DNA from: SZAS-79 sp965279075
Lineage (GTDB): Bacteria; Pseudomonadota; Gammaproteobacteria; Burkholderiales; SG8-39
DNA length: 64,000 bases
Direction: 5' to 3'
Assembly: GCA_965279075.1 (NCBI GenBank)
Contig: CBDIHI010000002.1
Location: 1 to 64,000, forward strand
The notes under the pieces are model-generated. The model worked only from the letters and a program-made list of their open reading frames with translations, ran no database searches and had not been told where the DNA came from. This document shows, in pieces, positions 35,368-44,397 of this stretch (within the stretch, counting starts at the first letter, position 1; the number at the start of each line of letters is the position of its first letter). Position numbers and translations under genes: made by a program.

Positions 35368-36429
35368 TCAGGGCAGCTTGCGCGCGTCGGCGAGCACGGC
35401 AGCCGGGTCGAAATTGTTCATCGCCGGCACGAGGGCATTGGTGTAGAGCGTATTCAGGTCGATTGCGGTCGTCTGGATCTGGCCGCCGTCTGCCATCACC
35501 TGGGCCATGTTCTTCCACGCGCCTTCGGGGTATTCGCCCCAGCGCGGCGCGGAGCCTTTGGGAAACGCCAGGTATTTGTCGTAGCGCGCGTTCAGCAACG
35601 CGACGCTGTCGGCGAGGATCTTCGCTTCGTTCGCGCCGGGCGGCTTGAGCGAGGGTTCTTCCTTCCAGGCTGCCTTGATGCATCCGGGGCGGTTCACGTT
35701 GCAGGCGAGCGTCGCCTTGGCCAGTGCCCGCCCGAAGGCAGCCAGCAGCTTCGGGTTCGTGCGGATCGTGTCCTCGTGCGCGATGATCCCGTTGGAGAAG
35801 AGGTCGAGGTACTTCTGCGGCATCTTCAGGCGGCGCAGCGCGGTACCCTGCGTTTCCAGCTGGGTGTGCATGGTCTCGAACAGGTTCAGCGCATCGACCC
35901 TTCCTTCCTTCAATGCGAGGAAAGCCGGTGCCCCGAGGCCGGTCGGGACGAGTTCGATATCGCGGCCGACTTCGAGCCCCATCTCCTTGAACATCGCTCG
36001 CGTGAGCGGGATGTTGCCGAACGTCAGCGCGCCCACTGCGATCTTCCTGCCCTTGAGGTCGGCGAGGGCTTTGGCGGGGGACCCGGCGAGCACGGCGAAC
36101 TCCCAGACGTTCTCGCGGATCACGTTGTAGTAGAACTTCAGCGGCAGCGGATCCTTGCCCGGCTGGCGTGAAATCACCAGCGGATCGGGGTTCGGGAAGC
36201 CGACGGTGATGCGCTTCGCGACGATCTGCGGCAGCAGTACCGCGCTGCCGTTGAAGACCACGGTCTCGACCTCGATACCCTCTTCGGCGAGGTACCCGAG
36301 GTGCTTGGCAACCAGCAGCTGGCCGTTGACGACCGTCAGCGGGCTGACCAGGCCGAACACGATCTTCTGCTGCGCCTGGACGGCCGAGCCCCACAGGCAC
36401 AGGACGAGGAGCAGCAGGCGGCCTTTCAT
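35368..36429 (-). CDS. SsuA/NMT1-like periplasmic receptor, copy 2
   Basis: This 353-residue receptor has a signal peptide (about 1-19, ending AVQAQ) and the NMT1/THI5-like fold seen in sulfonate and nitrate receptors. It is about half identical in sequence to its upstream neighbour, sharing ISRQPGKDPLPLK, LKGRKI, VGALTFGNIP, GAPAFLA and LFSNG segments. It overlaps that gene by 4 bp, so the two arose by tandem duplication. It probably feeds the ABC permease and ATPase encoded downstream. Confidence 0.9.
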   Translation of the reverse strand: MKGRLLLLVLCLWGSAVQAQQKIVFGLVSPLTVVNGQLLVAKHLGYLAEEGIEVETVVFNGSAVLLPQIVAKRITVGFPNPDPLVISRQPGKDPLPLKFYYNVIRENVWEFAVLAGSPAKALADLKGRKIAVGALTFGNIPLTRAMFKEMGLEVGRDIELVPTGLGAPAFLALKEGRVDALNLFETMHTQLETQGTALRRLKMPQKYLDLFSNGIIAHEDTIRTNPKLLAAFGRALAKATLACNVNRPGCIKAAWKEEPSLKPPGANEAKILADSVALLNARYDKYLAFPKGSAPRWGEYPEGAWKNMAQVMADGGQIQTTAIDLNTLYTNALVPAMNNFDPAAVLADARKLP

Positions 36430-37502
36430 TGGGCCGCCTTGGCGCGTGCGACGATCGCGGCGGCGTCGAAGCGGTTCATCTCGGGCACCAGGGCGTTGGT
36501 GTAGCAGGATTCCACGGGGATGTCCTTGGTGGAGATCTGGCCGCCCTCGAACAGCGCCACAGCGAAATCCTTCCAGGCCTGCGCGGGGAACTCGCCCCAG
36601 CGGCGCTGCTTCTGGTCGTCGAAATCGAGGTACTTGTTGAAACGGGCATCCATGATCTTCGCCGCATTGCGGATGTTCGTCGCCTCGTCGCCGCTGGTCG
36701 GCTTCTGGTTCGGATACAGGGACCAGAAGGCTTTCACGCAGGCCGCGCGGTTGGCCTCGCAGAAGACCGAGGCCTTGGCGATCGCGCGCCCGAACGCGAC
36801 GAGCGTCTTCGGGTCGTCGCGGATCATGTCCTCGTGGGCGACAAAGCCGTTCGAGAACAGGTCCTTGTATTTCTTCGGCATCGCGAGGCGCCGGATGGCG
36901 GTGCCCTGCACCTCGAGCGTCGCGTGTTGCGAGTCGAAGAGGTTCAGCGCGTCGACCTTCTTCTCGCGGAAGGCGAGGAAGGCGGGGGCGCCGACGCCCA
37001 CGGGCACCAGCTCGGCTTCGAACCCGAGCTCCTTGAACATCGCCTTGGTGATCGGGATGTTGCCGAAAGTGAGGGCGCCCACTCCGATCTTGCGGCCCTT
37101 GAGGTCCCTGAGGTCCTTGATGGGAGAATCCGCCGGGACGATGAACTCCCAGGCCGACTCGCGCGTGGCGTTATAGAAGTATTTGAGCGGCAGCGGGTCC
37201 TTGCCCGGCTGCCGGGAGATCATCAGCACGTCCGGGTTCGGGTAGCCTACATGTACGCGCTTTGCCGTCATCTGGGGCAGCAGCGTGCCGGTGCCGTTGA
37301 ACTCGACTATGTCCACGTCGAGGCCTTCCTCCTTGAACATCCCGAGGCCCTTGGCGGCGACGATGATCCCCAGCGAAAGGGTCACCGATGTGACGGTGCC
37401 GAAGACGACCTTGGTTTGTGCACGGGCCTGGCCTGCGGACAGGCCGATCGCAAAGGCTGCGGAAAGGCAGACGGCCCGTGTCTTGGAAATCGGATGCGGC
37501 AT
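36426..37502 (-). CDS. SsuA/NMT1-like periplasmic receptor, copy 1
   Basis: This 358-residue receptor has a signal peptide (about 1-25, ending GQARAQ) and the same two-lobe fold as copy 2. The ATG at 37502 is preferred because it begins a typical signal; an ATG at 37514 is also open. Conserved segments are VGYPNPDVLMISRQPGKDP, LKGRKIGVGALTFGNIP and VQGTAIRRLAMPKK. The 4-bp overlap with copy 2 shows that they are one transcript. Ligand inferred to be an organic anion, not known. Confidence 0.9.
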   Translation of the reverse strand: MPHPISKTRAVCLSAAFAIGLSAGQARAQTKVVFGTVTSVTLSLGIIVAAKGLGMFKEEGLDVDIVEFNGTGTLLPQMTAKRVHVGYPNPDVLMISRQPGKDPLPLKYFYNATRESAWEFIVPADSPIKDLRDLKGRKIGVGALTFGNIPITKAMFKELGFEAELVPVGVGAPAFLAFREKKVDALNLFDSQHATLEVQGTAIRRLAMPKKYKDLFSNGFVAHEDMIRDDPKTLVAFGRAIAKASVFCEANRAACVKAFWSLYPNQKPTSGDEATNIRNAAKIMDARFNKYLDFDDQKQRRWGEFPAQAWKDFAVALFEGGQISTKDIPVESCYTNALVPEMNRFDAAAIVARAKAAQ

Positions 37503-37561
37503 GAGCGGCTCCAACGAGTGGTCGATGTTAATTCCCGTGCAATAACCGGGCCAGCGGCCGG

Positions 37562-39019
37562 TTACCTGGCGAAAGCCTCCGGGGGCGTGAACGCAGCGTA
37601 GTCACCCTCCAGCAGTCGCGCGAACGCGATCGTGGACAGATCCCCAAGATACGGCCCGATGATCTGCACGGCAAGCGGCAGGCCGCCTGGCGCGACTCCG
37701 ATCGGCGCGACTGTCGCCGGCAGGTAGCTTACCGTGGCGATCCCCTGCCAGAAACCCTGCGCGTTATAGGGCACCTGGCGGCCGTCGATGTCCAGTTTGC
37801 GCGCGTCACGCGCACCGGACTCGTCGATCGGGAATGCGGGCACCGGCGTGCCCGGGATCAGCAGCAGGTCGTGGTCCCTGAAGTAGTCGGCCCACATCGC
37901 GCGCAGCGCCATGCGAGCCTCGTGCGCGGCGCACCAGTCGCGGTGGTACTGGGCGAGGCCGCGCGCCGCGAGTGCGGGCGGGCTGGCATCGTCCGGTGCG
38001 TACTTCGCCGCCTCGGCGAGCGTCTGCTGGAACGCCGCGTCGTTCATGCGCGCAGCGCTCACCCCGCGCACGAACCGCATGAACATGCCCTGGTGCTTCT
38101 GCGCGTCGATCGGCATCGCGGCAGGCGTGACTTTGGCGCCGTGCCTGCGCAGCCACTGGGCGAGCGATTCCAGCCCGGTACGCACCGAATTGGCGATCGG
38201 GCTGATTCCCACGTCGGTAAGCATCCCTATGCGCAGGCCTTTTACTCCCTTGAAGGCGGGGCGCGGCAGTTTCAGCGTCCAGCCCGGGGCGTCTTCCTCG
38301 AGTGGACCGGCAACCGCGTTGAGGAAGGGTTCGAGGTCCTTCGCGCTGCGCGTGATCGGGCCGAGCACCGAAAGGTCGGGAATCGAGAGGGCCGGTGTCA
38401 GCGAGTGGCCCCGCGTGGGGACTACACCGTAGCTCGGCTTGTGGGCATACAGTCCGCAAAAACTTGAAGGCACGCGGACCGACCCGGCGAGGTCGCTGCC
38501 GAAATCGGCCGCCGACAGGCCGGCCGAGACGGCCGCCGCGCCCCCGCCCGACGAGCCGCCCGGCGTACGGGTGAGGTCGTAGGGATTGCGCGTAGTGCCG
38601 TAGATGGCGTTGTAGGACTGCAGGTCCTGCAGCAGCAGCGGCACGTTGGTCTTGCCGAATACCACCGCACCCGCCGCCATCAGACGTTCTATGGCCACCG
38701 AGGTGTAGTTCGCGACGCTGTCTTTGAACGCGGGATTGCCCCAGGTGGTCTTGAGACCCTCCACATTGAAGGACTCCTTCACCGTCATCGGCAGGCCGTG
38801 CAATGGGCCCCAGGACTCGCCCTTCTTCAGCGCGCGGTCGGCCGCCTTGGCGCGTTTTCGTGCGCGTTCGAAGTCGCGCACCACGACCGCGTTGAGCGCC
38901 CCGTCGTGTTTCTCGACGCGGGCGATGTAGTGGTCGAGCAGCTCGAGCGCGGAGACCTTGCCCGAGCGCAGCTTCGCGGCAAGGGCGGTGGCCGAAGAGA
39001 AGGCGATGTCGGCGGGCAT
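37562..39019 (-). CDS. Amidase-signature enzyme
   Basis: This 485-residue enzyme belongs to the amidase-signature family (GatA-like hydrolases). The triad is visible: Lys in LPMTVKESFNVEG, cis-Ser in TPGGSSGGGAAAVSAG and nucleophile Ser in SDLAGSVRVPSSF. It hydrolyses an amide, or transfers it, in the cytoplasm; the substrate is unknown. It lies between the PaaI-type thioesterase (8 bp gap) and the duplicated receptors, which suggests that the imported compound may be an amide. The ATG at 39019 is where family homology begins. Confidence 0.9.
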   Translation of the reverse strand: MPADIAFSSATALAAKLRSGKVSALELLDHYIARVEKHDGALNAVVVRDFERARKRAKAADRALKKGESWGPLHGLPMTVKESFNVEGLKTTWGNPAFKDSVANYTSVAIERLMAAGAVVFGKTNVPLLLQDLQSYNAIYGTTRNPYDLTRTPGGSSGGGAAAVSAGLSAADFGSDLAGSVRVPSSFCGLYAHKPSYGVVPTRGHSLTPALSIPDLSVLGPITRSAKDLEPFLNAVAGPLEEDAPGWTLKLPRPAFKGVKGLRIGMLTDVGISPIANSVRTGLESLAQWLRRHGAKVTPAAMPIDAQKHQGMFMRFVRGVSAARMNDAAFQQTLAEAAKYAPDDASPPALAARGLAQYHRDWCAAHEARMALRAMWADYFRDHDLLLIPGTPVPAFPIDESGARDARKLDIDGRQVPYNAQGFWQGIATVSYLPATVAPIGVAPGGLPLAVQIIGPYLGDLSTIAFARLLEGDYAAFTPPEAFAR

Positions 39020-39027
39020 GGAGGTCC

Positions 39028-39471
39028 TCAGGCAGTCGTCGGGGAGTAGGTGCCGCGGCCGACGGCGCACAGCTTGCCGTCCGGGCCGAACACGTCGATG
39101 TCGATGACCGCGGTCGACTTGCCCGCCCGGCGCACTACCGCGGTGGCGTCGAGGTAGTCGCCCACCGAGGGCCGCAGGTAGTCGATCCTGAGGTTGATGG
39201 TGGGCACGCCGCCGCCGGCCAGCATGCCGATGGCGAAGTCGCCCACCGTGTCAATGAAGGAAGCGATCGGCCCGCCATGGAACTGCTTGGTGCCGGCGCG
39301 GCGCTCGAGCTCGGGCCGCAGCGGCATGCGCGCCGAGAACGTGCCTTTCGCGTGGTCGACCCCGGTGGCCTTCAGGCCGAGGAAGCCGATGAACGGCGAG
39401 CGGTCGAAGATCGCCTGGATGTCGGCGAGCTCGAGCTTTTTCGGCTCGGCTTTCTGGACGGGTTCGCTCAT
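39028..39471 (-). CDS. PaaI-family hotdog thioesterase
   Basis: This 147-residue hotdog-fold protein has the HGG segment of PaaI-type thioesterases (TKQFHGGPIASFIDTVGDFA) and the late DATAVVRRAGKS segment. It would hydrolyse an aryl- or acyl-CoA thioester. It overlaps the stop of the preceding alcohol-dehydrogenase-like gene by 4 bp. An acyl-CoA synthetase is encoded four genes upstream in the same direction, so CoA esters are probably intermediates of this pathway. Confidence 0.88.
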   Translation of the reverse strand: MSEPVQKAEPKKLELADIQAIFDRSPFIGFLGLKATGVDHAKGTFSARMPLRPELERRAGTKQFHGGPIASFIDTVGDFAIGMLAGGGVPTINLRIDYLRPSVGDYLDATAVVRRAGKSTAVIDIDVFGPDGKLCAVGRGTYSPTTA

Positions 39472-40478
39472 GGCTTCACCACGACCTTGCCGAACACCTC
39501 GCGGTCCTCGAGCATGCGGAAGGCCTCGTTCGCCTCGGAGAGATTGTATTCCTTGTCGATCACGGGCTTGAGCTTGCCGGTCTTGATCATGTCGATCAGC
39601 GTGAACAGGTCCTCGCGCATCCAGCCGTTGGATCCCAGCACCTGTAATTCGAAGGTCCAGATGAAGCGGATGTCCTCCTGCGGGTCGTAGCCGGCGGTCG
39701 CGCCGCAGGTCAGCAGGCGCCCGCCCCGGTGCAGCACGCGCATCGACTTCACCCACGTGTCGCCGCCGGTGAAGTTGACCACAACGTCCATGCCGTCCTG
39801 GAACTTGCGGCGGTGGGGCTTGCCGAACTTCTCGAACACCCACTTCATGAAGTCGTGCTTTTTGTAATCGAGCAGGTGGTCGGCGCCGAGCTCGCCCAGG
39901 CGCTTGAGCTTGTCTTCGCTCGAGGCCGCGGCGATGACTTCCGCGCCGGCGAGCTTTGCGAGCTGCACGCAGCAGGTGCCCACGCCGCCGGAGGCGCCGA
40001 GGATCAGCACCTTCTCTTTCGCGGCGACCTTGCCGATCGTCACCATCATGCGAAGCGCGGTGCCGTACGCTACGGGCAGGCACGCCGCCGCTTCGTACGA
40101 CACTTCGTCCGGCAGCTTCACGAGGTGGTGGTCCGGCACGGCACAGAACTCGGCCAGGCCGCCGGGACGCATCTCTCCCAGCAGCCCACCGGGGCCGACC
40201 CGGTCCACCGGGTCGACCATCACCCGGTCGCCGACTTTCCAGCCCTTGACCGAGGGACCGACCTCGACGATCTCGCCCGCGAAATCCAGGCCGGGGATGC
40301 AGGGCATCGGGACCTTGATGCCGGGCATGCCCTTGCGCGTGAAGACGTCGTGGTAGTTGAGGGTCGCCGCGCCGACCTTGAGGACGACTTCGTCGGCGGC
40401 AGGCTTCGGGTCCGGGTAGTTGGTCTCGTACTTGATCGTGCCGGGACCGCCGTGCTCAAAAATGACTGCTGCTTTCAT
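39468..40478 (-). CDS. Zinc-free MDR-family quinone/enoyl oxidoreductase
   Basis: This 336-residue protein belongs to the medium-chain dehydrogenase/reductase family. The GroES-like domain has TLNYHDVFTRKGMPGI and GLDFAGEIVEVGP, and the nucleotide site reads LILGASGGVGTCCVQLAKLAG. The cluster of zinc-binding Cys typical of alcohol dehydrogenases is absent, so a quinone or enoyl reductase role is more likely than alcohol oxidation. It uses NAD(P)H. It overlaps the thioesterase gene by 4 bp and starts 2 bp after the VOC gene. Confidence 0.87.
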   Translation of the reverse strand: MKAAVIFEHGGPGTIKYETNYPDPKPAADEVVLKVGAATLNYHDVFTRKGMPGIKVPMPCIPGLDFAGEIVEVGPSVKGWKVGDRVMVDPVDRVGPGGLLGEMRPGGLAEFCAVPDHHLVKLPDEVSYEAAACLPVAYGTALRMMVTIGKVAAKEKVLILGASGGVGTCCVQLAKLAGAEVIAAASSEDKLKRLGELGADHLLDYKKHDFMKWVFEKFGKPHRRKFQDGMDVVVNFTGGDTWVKSMRVLHRGGRLLTCGATAGYDPQEDIRFIWTFELQVLGSNGWMREDLFTLIDMIKTGKLKPVIDKEYNLSEANEAFRMLEDREVFGKVVVKP

Positions 40479-40480
40479 TG

Positions 40481-41356
40481 CTATTTCTCCGCTTGCAGGA
40501 ACTGGACCGCCGCGCCGCAGGCATCCTCCGGCGCGACCCAAATTTGCGATGCATTCATGCCGGCATGCACAGGCACGCCTTTCGACTCCAGATACCGCCG
40601 CGTGGCATCGATCGACGCGACGCGGATGCCTATGCCGGCGGGCGAGGGCGGCGGTGGCACGAAGCCGCCGGGGACCCGCGCGCGCCAGCTGGCCTCGTCC
40701 GCCAGCCACATCGTGCCCCGGTCGAGCGTGAGCTTGATGACCCCGGGAAAGCGCTCGACCTTCTCGGAGAACAGCGGCGCGAATTTCCTCGCGGTGGCCT
40801 CCGGGTCCGGCACCACGAAATACACGGCGTCGATCGCCAGCGCGCCGTTCGGGTGTTCGAGCAGGTGGGGCTGCCACAGCACGTCTTCGGTCAGGTGCTC
40901 GAGGAAGATGAACCTCGCCTCGGTGACCTTCTGGCGGTCGATGTACATGTTGCGGAACTTCGCCCGCCTCGTTTCCTTGTCGTCGGGCCCGAAGGCCGCA
41001 TCGCGTTCCAGCGCGCGTGGCGGCTCGACCGGCAGGCCTTTCGCCTGGAATTCGGCATAGGCTGCGTCCGCTTCCCCGCACCGCAGCGCGACGATGTGAA
41101 GGCCCTCGTAGCGCGCCACCATGTCCTTCACCGAGCTGTACATGCTCGCGTCGGTCAGGCCGATGATCTCCAGGTAGCCCTCGCGGAACATGGCGCAGTG
41201 GTTGCCCGATCCCCAGGGTTCCACCGGCCCGCCAGCGGTGCGCGCACCCGAATGGAAGCTGCGGGCGGTCAGCTGGAAGCCCAGCCGCGAATACGCGTCA
41301 CGGCCGCGGTCGAGGTTGGACACGGCAACGCCGCAGTGATCGAGTTCGCGCTTCAT
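40481..41356 (-). CDS. VOC (glyoxalase-like) protein, copy 1
   Basis: This 291-residue protein consists of vicinal-oxygen-chelate modules, with LDHCGVAVSNLDRG at the N-terminus and FRNMYIDRQKVTEARFIFLE and LEHPNGALAIDAVYFVV further on. It is probably a ring-cleavage dioxygenase-like or isomerase enzyme with a metal site, or a binding protein; activity cannot be set from sequence. It shares the WQP-x-x-x-x-HPNGA-AI segment with the neighbour VOC gene, with which it overlaps by 4 bp, so the two are paralogues. Confidence 0.82.
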   Translation of the reverse strand: MKRELDHCGVAVSNLDRGRDAYSRLGFQLTARSFHSGARTAGGPVEPWGSGNHCAMFREGYLEIIGLTDASMYSSVKDMVARYEGLHIVALRCGEADAAYAEFQAKGLPVEPPRALERDAAFGPDDKETRRAKFRNMYIDRQKVTEARFIFLEHLTEDVLWQPHLLEHPNGALAIDAVYFVVPDPEATARKFAPLFSEKVERFPGVIKLTLDRGTMWLADEASWRARVPGGFVPPPPSPAGIGIRVASIDATRRYLESKGVPVHAGMNASQIWVAPEDACGAAVQFLQAEK

Positions 41357-42204
41357 CGGGTCAGCCTCAGGAGGAATCCGTTGGTGTGAGCGGGGCCGAC
41401 GAACCATTCGTCGCCGTGCTTGCTTACCGGGACGCCATTGCCTTCCATGTGCCTGGCTGCGCGGTCCCGGTCGGTGAAGCGCACTTCGACGCCCGCAAAT
41501 GCCGGGCGCGCCGCGGGCACCCAGCCATAACGCGAGCTGAAGGCCTCCGTGCGGTGAAGCTCAATAGTGCCCCCGCCCGTGGGCGTGAAGACAAGTGTTC
41601 CGTCTGTCCGTTCGACTGCTTGGACGCCGGTGACTGTCGCAAGGCGCTCGCGCTGGGCCGGGATGTCATCGGCGCAAACCAGGGCGGCCTCCAGGGCGAT
41701 GGCGCCGTTCGGGTGGTCCTGGTAGCGCGGTTGCCAGAGGTACTCCGGCGTCTGGTGCTCCAGGACGATGTAGCGGCCTTCCGGGTACGCTTCATCGCGG
41801 CTGAAGATGTTCCTGAAGCGCATCGTTTCTTCCGCGCCATCGACATCGAGCTTGCGGGCGCGCTGCACCGGAGGGTTGAACGTAGGAGTGCGCGCAGCGA
41901 TTCCGGCATAGGCGGCATCCGCATCCGGAACGCGCAGCGCGAGCAGGTGGAGACCCTGGAAGCGCGAAATGAATTTAGTCCACGGGTTGTACGCAGTGGC
42001 ATCGACGACACCGATGAGTTCGAGGTAGCCCCTGCGCAGGATCGCGCAACGGTTGGCCGTAGCCCACGGCCCTTCCTCGTTGCGGTCTGGCATGCGGCCG
42101 CTCTGCCGGCTGACCGGGGACAGCGTGAAGCCGAGCTTTTCCCAGCGCGCGGCTCCGGAGGCGAGGTCCGGCGCGATCGCGCCGAGGTGGTCGAGCGACG
42201 CCAT
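41353..42204 (-). CDS. VOC (glyoxalase-like) protein, copy 2
   Basis: This 283-residue VOC protein begins MASLDHLGAIAPDLASG and contains FRNIFSRDEAYPEGRYIVLE and WQPRYQDHPNGAIALEAALV, in the same order as in copy 1. The pair overlap by 4 bp and appear to be a tandem duplication followed by divergence. The gene directly follows the acyl-CoA synthetase (no gap between stop and start). Role within the catabolic run is unknown. Confidence 0.83.
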   Translation of the reverse strand: MASLDHLGAIAPDLASGAARWEKLGFTLSPVSRQSGRMPDRNEEGPWATANRCAILRRGYLELIGVVDATAYNPWTKFISRFQGLHLLALRVPDADAAYAGIAARTPTFNPPVQRARKLDVDGAEETMRFRNIFSRDEAYPEGRYIVLEHQTPEYLWQPRYQDHPNGAIALEAALVCADDIPAQRERLATVTGVQAVERTDGTLVFTPTGGGTIELHRTEAFSSRYGWVPAARPAFAGVEVRFTDRDRAARHMEGNGVPVSKHGDEWFVGPAHTNGFLLRLTR

Positions 42205-43713
42205 TCAGGAGTTCGCCTTCTCGGGCTCGCGCCAGAGTTCGCGCGCCCGCGCCTTCAGGAGCTTGCGGTCGATCTTGTTTGGTCCCGCGAGAGGCAGCGC
42301 GTCCATGAACTCAACCTGCCGCGGGTGCTGGTAGGCGGGGGCATTGGCAAGCGCGTACCGCTTGATCTCTTCCTCGCCCAGAGCGGACCCCGTGCGCCGC
42401 ACGATGAACGCGAAGGGCTTCTCACCCTTCAGTTCGTCGGGCACGGGCACGACGCAGGACTGCGCGATGTCCGGATGCCTTTCGAGCATGTGCTCGACCT
42501 CGCCCGGGTAGATGTTTTCGCCGCCGCAGTTGAACATGTCGTCGGCGCGACCGATGAAGTAGTAGGCGCCTTGGGCGTCGCGGCGGAATACGTCACCGGA
42601 CACGTACCAGCCGTCGGGGGTCAGGGCCTCGCGAGATTTTTCCGGGAGGTTGAGGTAGCCGGTCATCGTGGCCGGCGTGTGCTGCACCAGCACGCCTTCG
42701 TCGGTGTCGTTGCCCTGGGCGTCGACGAGGCGCACCTGCACGCCGGGAAGGGGCCAGCCGAGCGCCATGTCGGGCCGCGGGCGCCCGTCCGGATGCGGGC
42801 CGAACACGACCGGGCCGGCTTCCGTGGTGCCGTAGGCGTTCATGATCGTCGCCTTGGGGAAAAGGCTGCGCAGGTCGTCGATCAGCTTCTGCGTCGTGGG
42901 CGCCGAGCCCATGCGCACGGTACGTACGGAGGCCAGGTCGGTTTTTGCGATCGTGGCCTTTTCGCGCACCATCATCGCGAGCATGGTCGGCACCGAGGTG
43001 AGCCAGGTGACGCCGAATCGCCCGACCGCCTCCACATAGCGTTTCGCATCGAATTGCGGCATCAGCACCATGCTGGCGTGCGCCGCGAACACGAATTTCG
43101 ACGTGCCCAGCCCGTTCATGTGGAACAGCGGTGCCGCAACGATCAGCCGGTGATCCCCCGGCGGGATCGTCGCAAGGCGCGATTCGATCGCCCACAGGTG
43201 GCCCTGATGCGACAGTGGCACGCCCTTGGGCCGCCCGGTCGAACCGGAGGTGTAGAGGACCATCGCGGTCTCGCCCTCGCGCGGCACGACCGTCTCGAAC
43301 GGTCCGTGATCGAGCAGTGCCTCGAACTCGGCGCCGAACTCGAGGATGGGCAGGTCCGCGGCGATCGCCGGGCGGCGCTCGGCGTCGCAGAGCACCAGCT
43401 TCACGCTGGAATCGCGCATGACGAAATCGATCGTGTCGCGCGGAAACTTGTGGTTCACCGGGACCGCGACGAGGCCCGCGCGCATGATCCCGAAATACGC
43501 GATCAGGAACTCCGCGCGATTGGCCGACAGGATGGCCACCGAGTCCCCGCGCACAAGGCCGCGTTTGAGCAGGCCGCGTGCGCAGGCGTCCGAAAGGGCG
43601 TCGATTTCGCCGTGGGTGTATTCCCGCGGCCTGGCCCAGTCGAGGCAGTCAATCAGCGCGAGGCGGGAAGGGTCTTTGTTGCGATCGAGCAGATCGCCGA
43701 GGTTGGTCAGCAT
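42205..43713 (-). CDS. AMP-dependent acyl-CoA synthetase
   Basis: This 502-residue enzyme activates a carboxylic acid with ATP and CoA. The P-loop-like MVLYTSGSTGRPKGVPL, the YGTTEAGPV motif, the GDVFRRDAQGAYYFIGR segment with the hinge Asp, DDMFNCGGENIYPGEVE and the catalytic Lys of NKIDRKLL are all present, as in class I adenylate-forming enzymes. Aryl or fatty acid specificity cannot be read. It lies in the middle of the leftward catabolic run, so an aromatic or chain-shortened acid is a likely substrate. Confidence 0.92.
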   Translation of the reverse strand: MLTNLGDLLDRNKDPSRLALIDCLDWARPREYTHGEIDALSDACARGLLKRGLVRGDSVAILSANRAEFLIAYFGIMRAGLVAVPVNHKFPRDTIDFVMRDSSVKLVLCDAERRPAIAADLPILEFGAEFEALLDHGPFETVVPREGETAMVLYTSGSTGRPKGVPLSHQGHLWAIESRLATIPPGDHRLIVAAPLFHMNGLGTSKFVFAAHASMVLMPQFDAKRYVEAVGRFGVTWLTSVPTMLAMMVREKATIAKTDLASVRTVRMGSAPTTQKLIDDLRSLFPKATIMNAYGTTEAGPVVFGPHPDGRPRPDMALGWPLPGVQVRLVDAQGNDTDEGVLVQHTPATMTGYLNLPEKSREALTPDGWYVSGDVFRRDAQGAYYFIGRADDMFNCGGENIYPGEVEHMLERHPDIAQSCVVPVPDELKGEKPFAFIVRRTGSALGEEEIKRYALANAPAYQHPRQVEFMDALPLAGPNKIDRKLLKARARELWREPEKANS

Positions 43714-43770
43714 GGTCCGGGAAAGATAGCGGAAAAGGGGGGGCTCGTGCGCGCCAGGAGCGAACCGCCG

Positions 43771-44364
43771 TCAGGCGAGCAGGATCCGGTTCACACCGTC
43801 GCCAACCCGGTCCGGCGGCACGCCGTAAATATGCAGCGACATCGCAAAGCCCGGCGAGCGGTTCGCCAGCCGGTGCACGAAGCGCCCGTCGCTCGCGTCG
43901 CAACAGGATTCGCCGGCCGCCATGGCGCGCGTCGAAACCATAGGACCGGGTTCGCTTTCACCGTCATTCCAAGCCACGTAGGTCTCTTCCTCCAGAACCC
44001 CGGTGTGCAACCCAAGCGCGCACCACGCGAGGTGGGCGTGGACTGGCGTGATGCAGCCCGGTGGCCAGACCAGGCCGAGGACGCAGAACCTGCCCGCGGG
44101 ATCCGCATGCAGCAGCACCCGGCTGTAGCCCGTGCAGCACATCACGTAGCGCATGCCGTCGAGGAGCGCAGTGTTGTCGATGTGTAGCGCGATCGCCTCG
44201 CGGGCGGCCGTGGCCGAAGCGCCCCAGTCCCCGCGCCGGACCTGCGCGAAATTCCGGTCGAGTGACCCGACCAGCGCGGCGAACGCGCCGGGGGCCGAGC
44301 CGGCCTGCCAGTTGTCTATGGGCGAGGCGGTGCCGGGGACGGTGACGGAACGTGCGGCGTGCAT
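43771..44364 (-). CDS. Cysteine-dioxygenase-like cupin
   Basis: This 197-residue cupin resembles cysteine/3-mercaptopropionate dioxygenases: WPPGCITPVHAHLAWCALG supplies two Fe-binding His, and GRFVHRLAN is the third His. They use O2 to oxidise a thiol to a sulfinate. The length and motif spacing fit, but the substrate may not be a thiol. A thiol dioxygenase in an aromatic-catabolism run is unexpected. No signal peptide is present. Confidence 0.75.
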   Translation of the reverse strand: MHAARSVTVPGTASPIDNWQAGSAPGAFAALVGSLDRNFAQVRRGDWGASATAAREAIALHIDNTALLDGMRYVMCCTGYSRVLLHADPAGRFCVLGLVWPPGCITPVHAHLAWCALGLHTGVLEEETYVAWNDGESEPGPMVSTRAMAAGESCCDASDGRFVHRLANRSPGFAMSLHIYGVPPDRVGDGVNRILLA

Positions 44365-44397
44365 TTTTTATGAGCCTTTGCTTGTGGAGTGGGTCGC

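Noticed and set aside
41386..44187. 933-codon plus-strand frame opposite the VOC and acyl-CoA synthetase genes
   Set aside because: It spans three real genes in antisense, and its translation is Arg/Val/His-rich without motifs.
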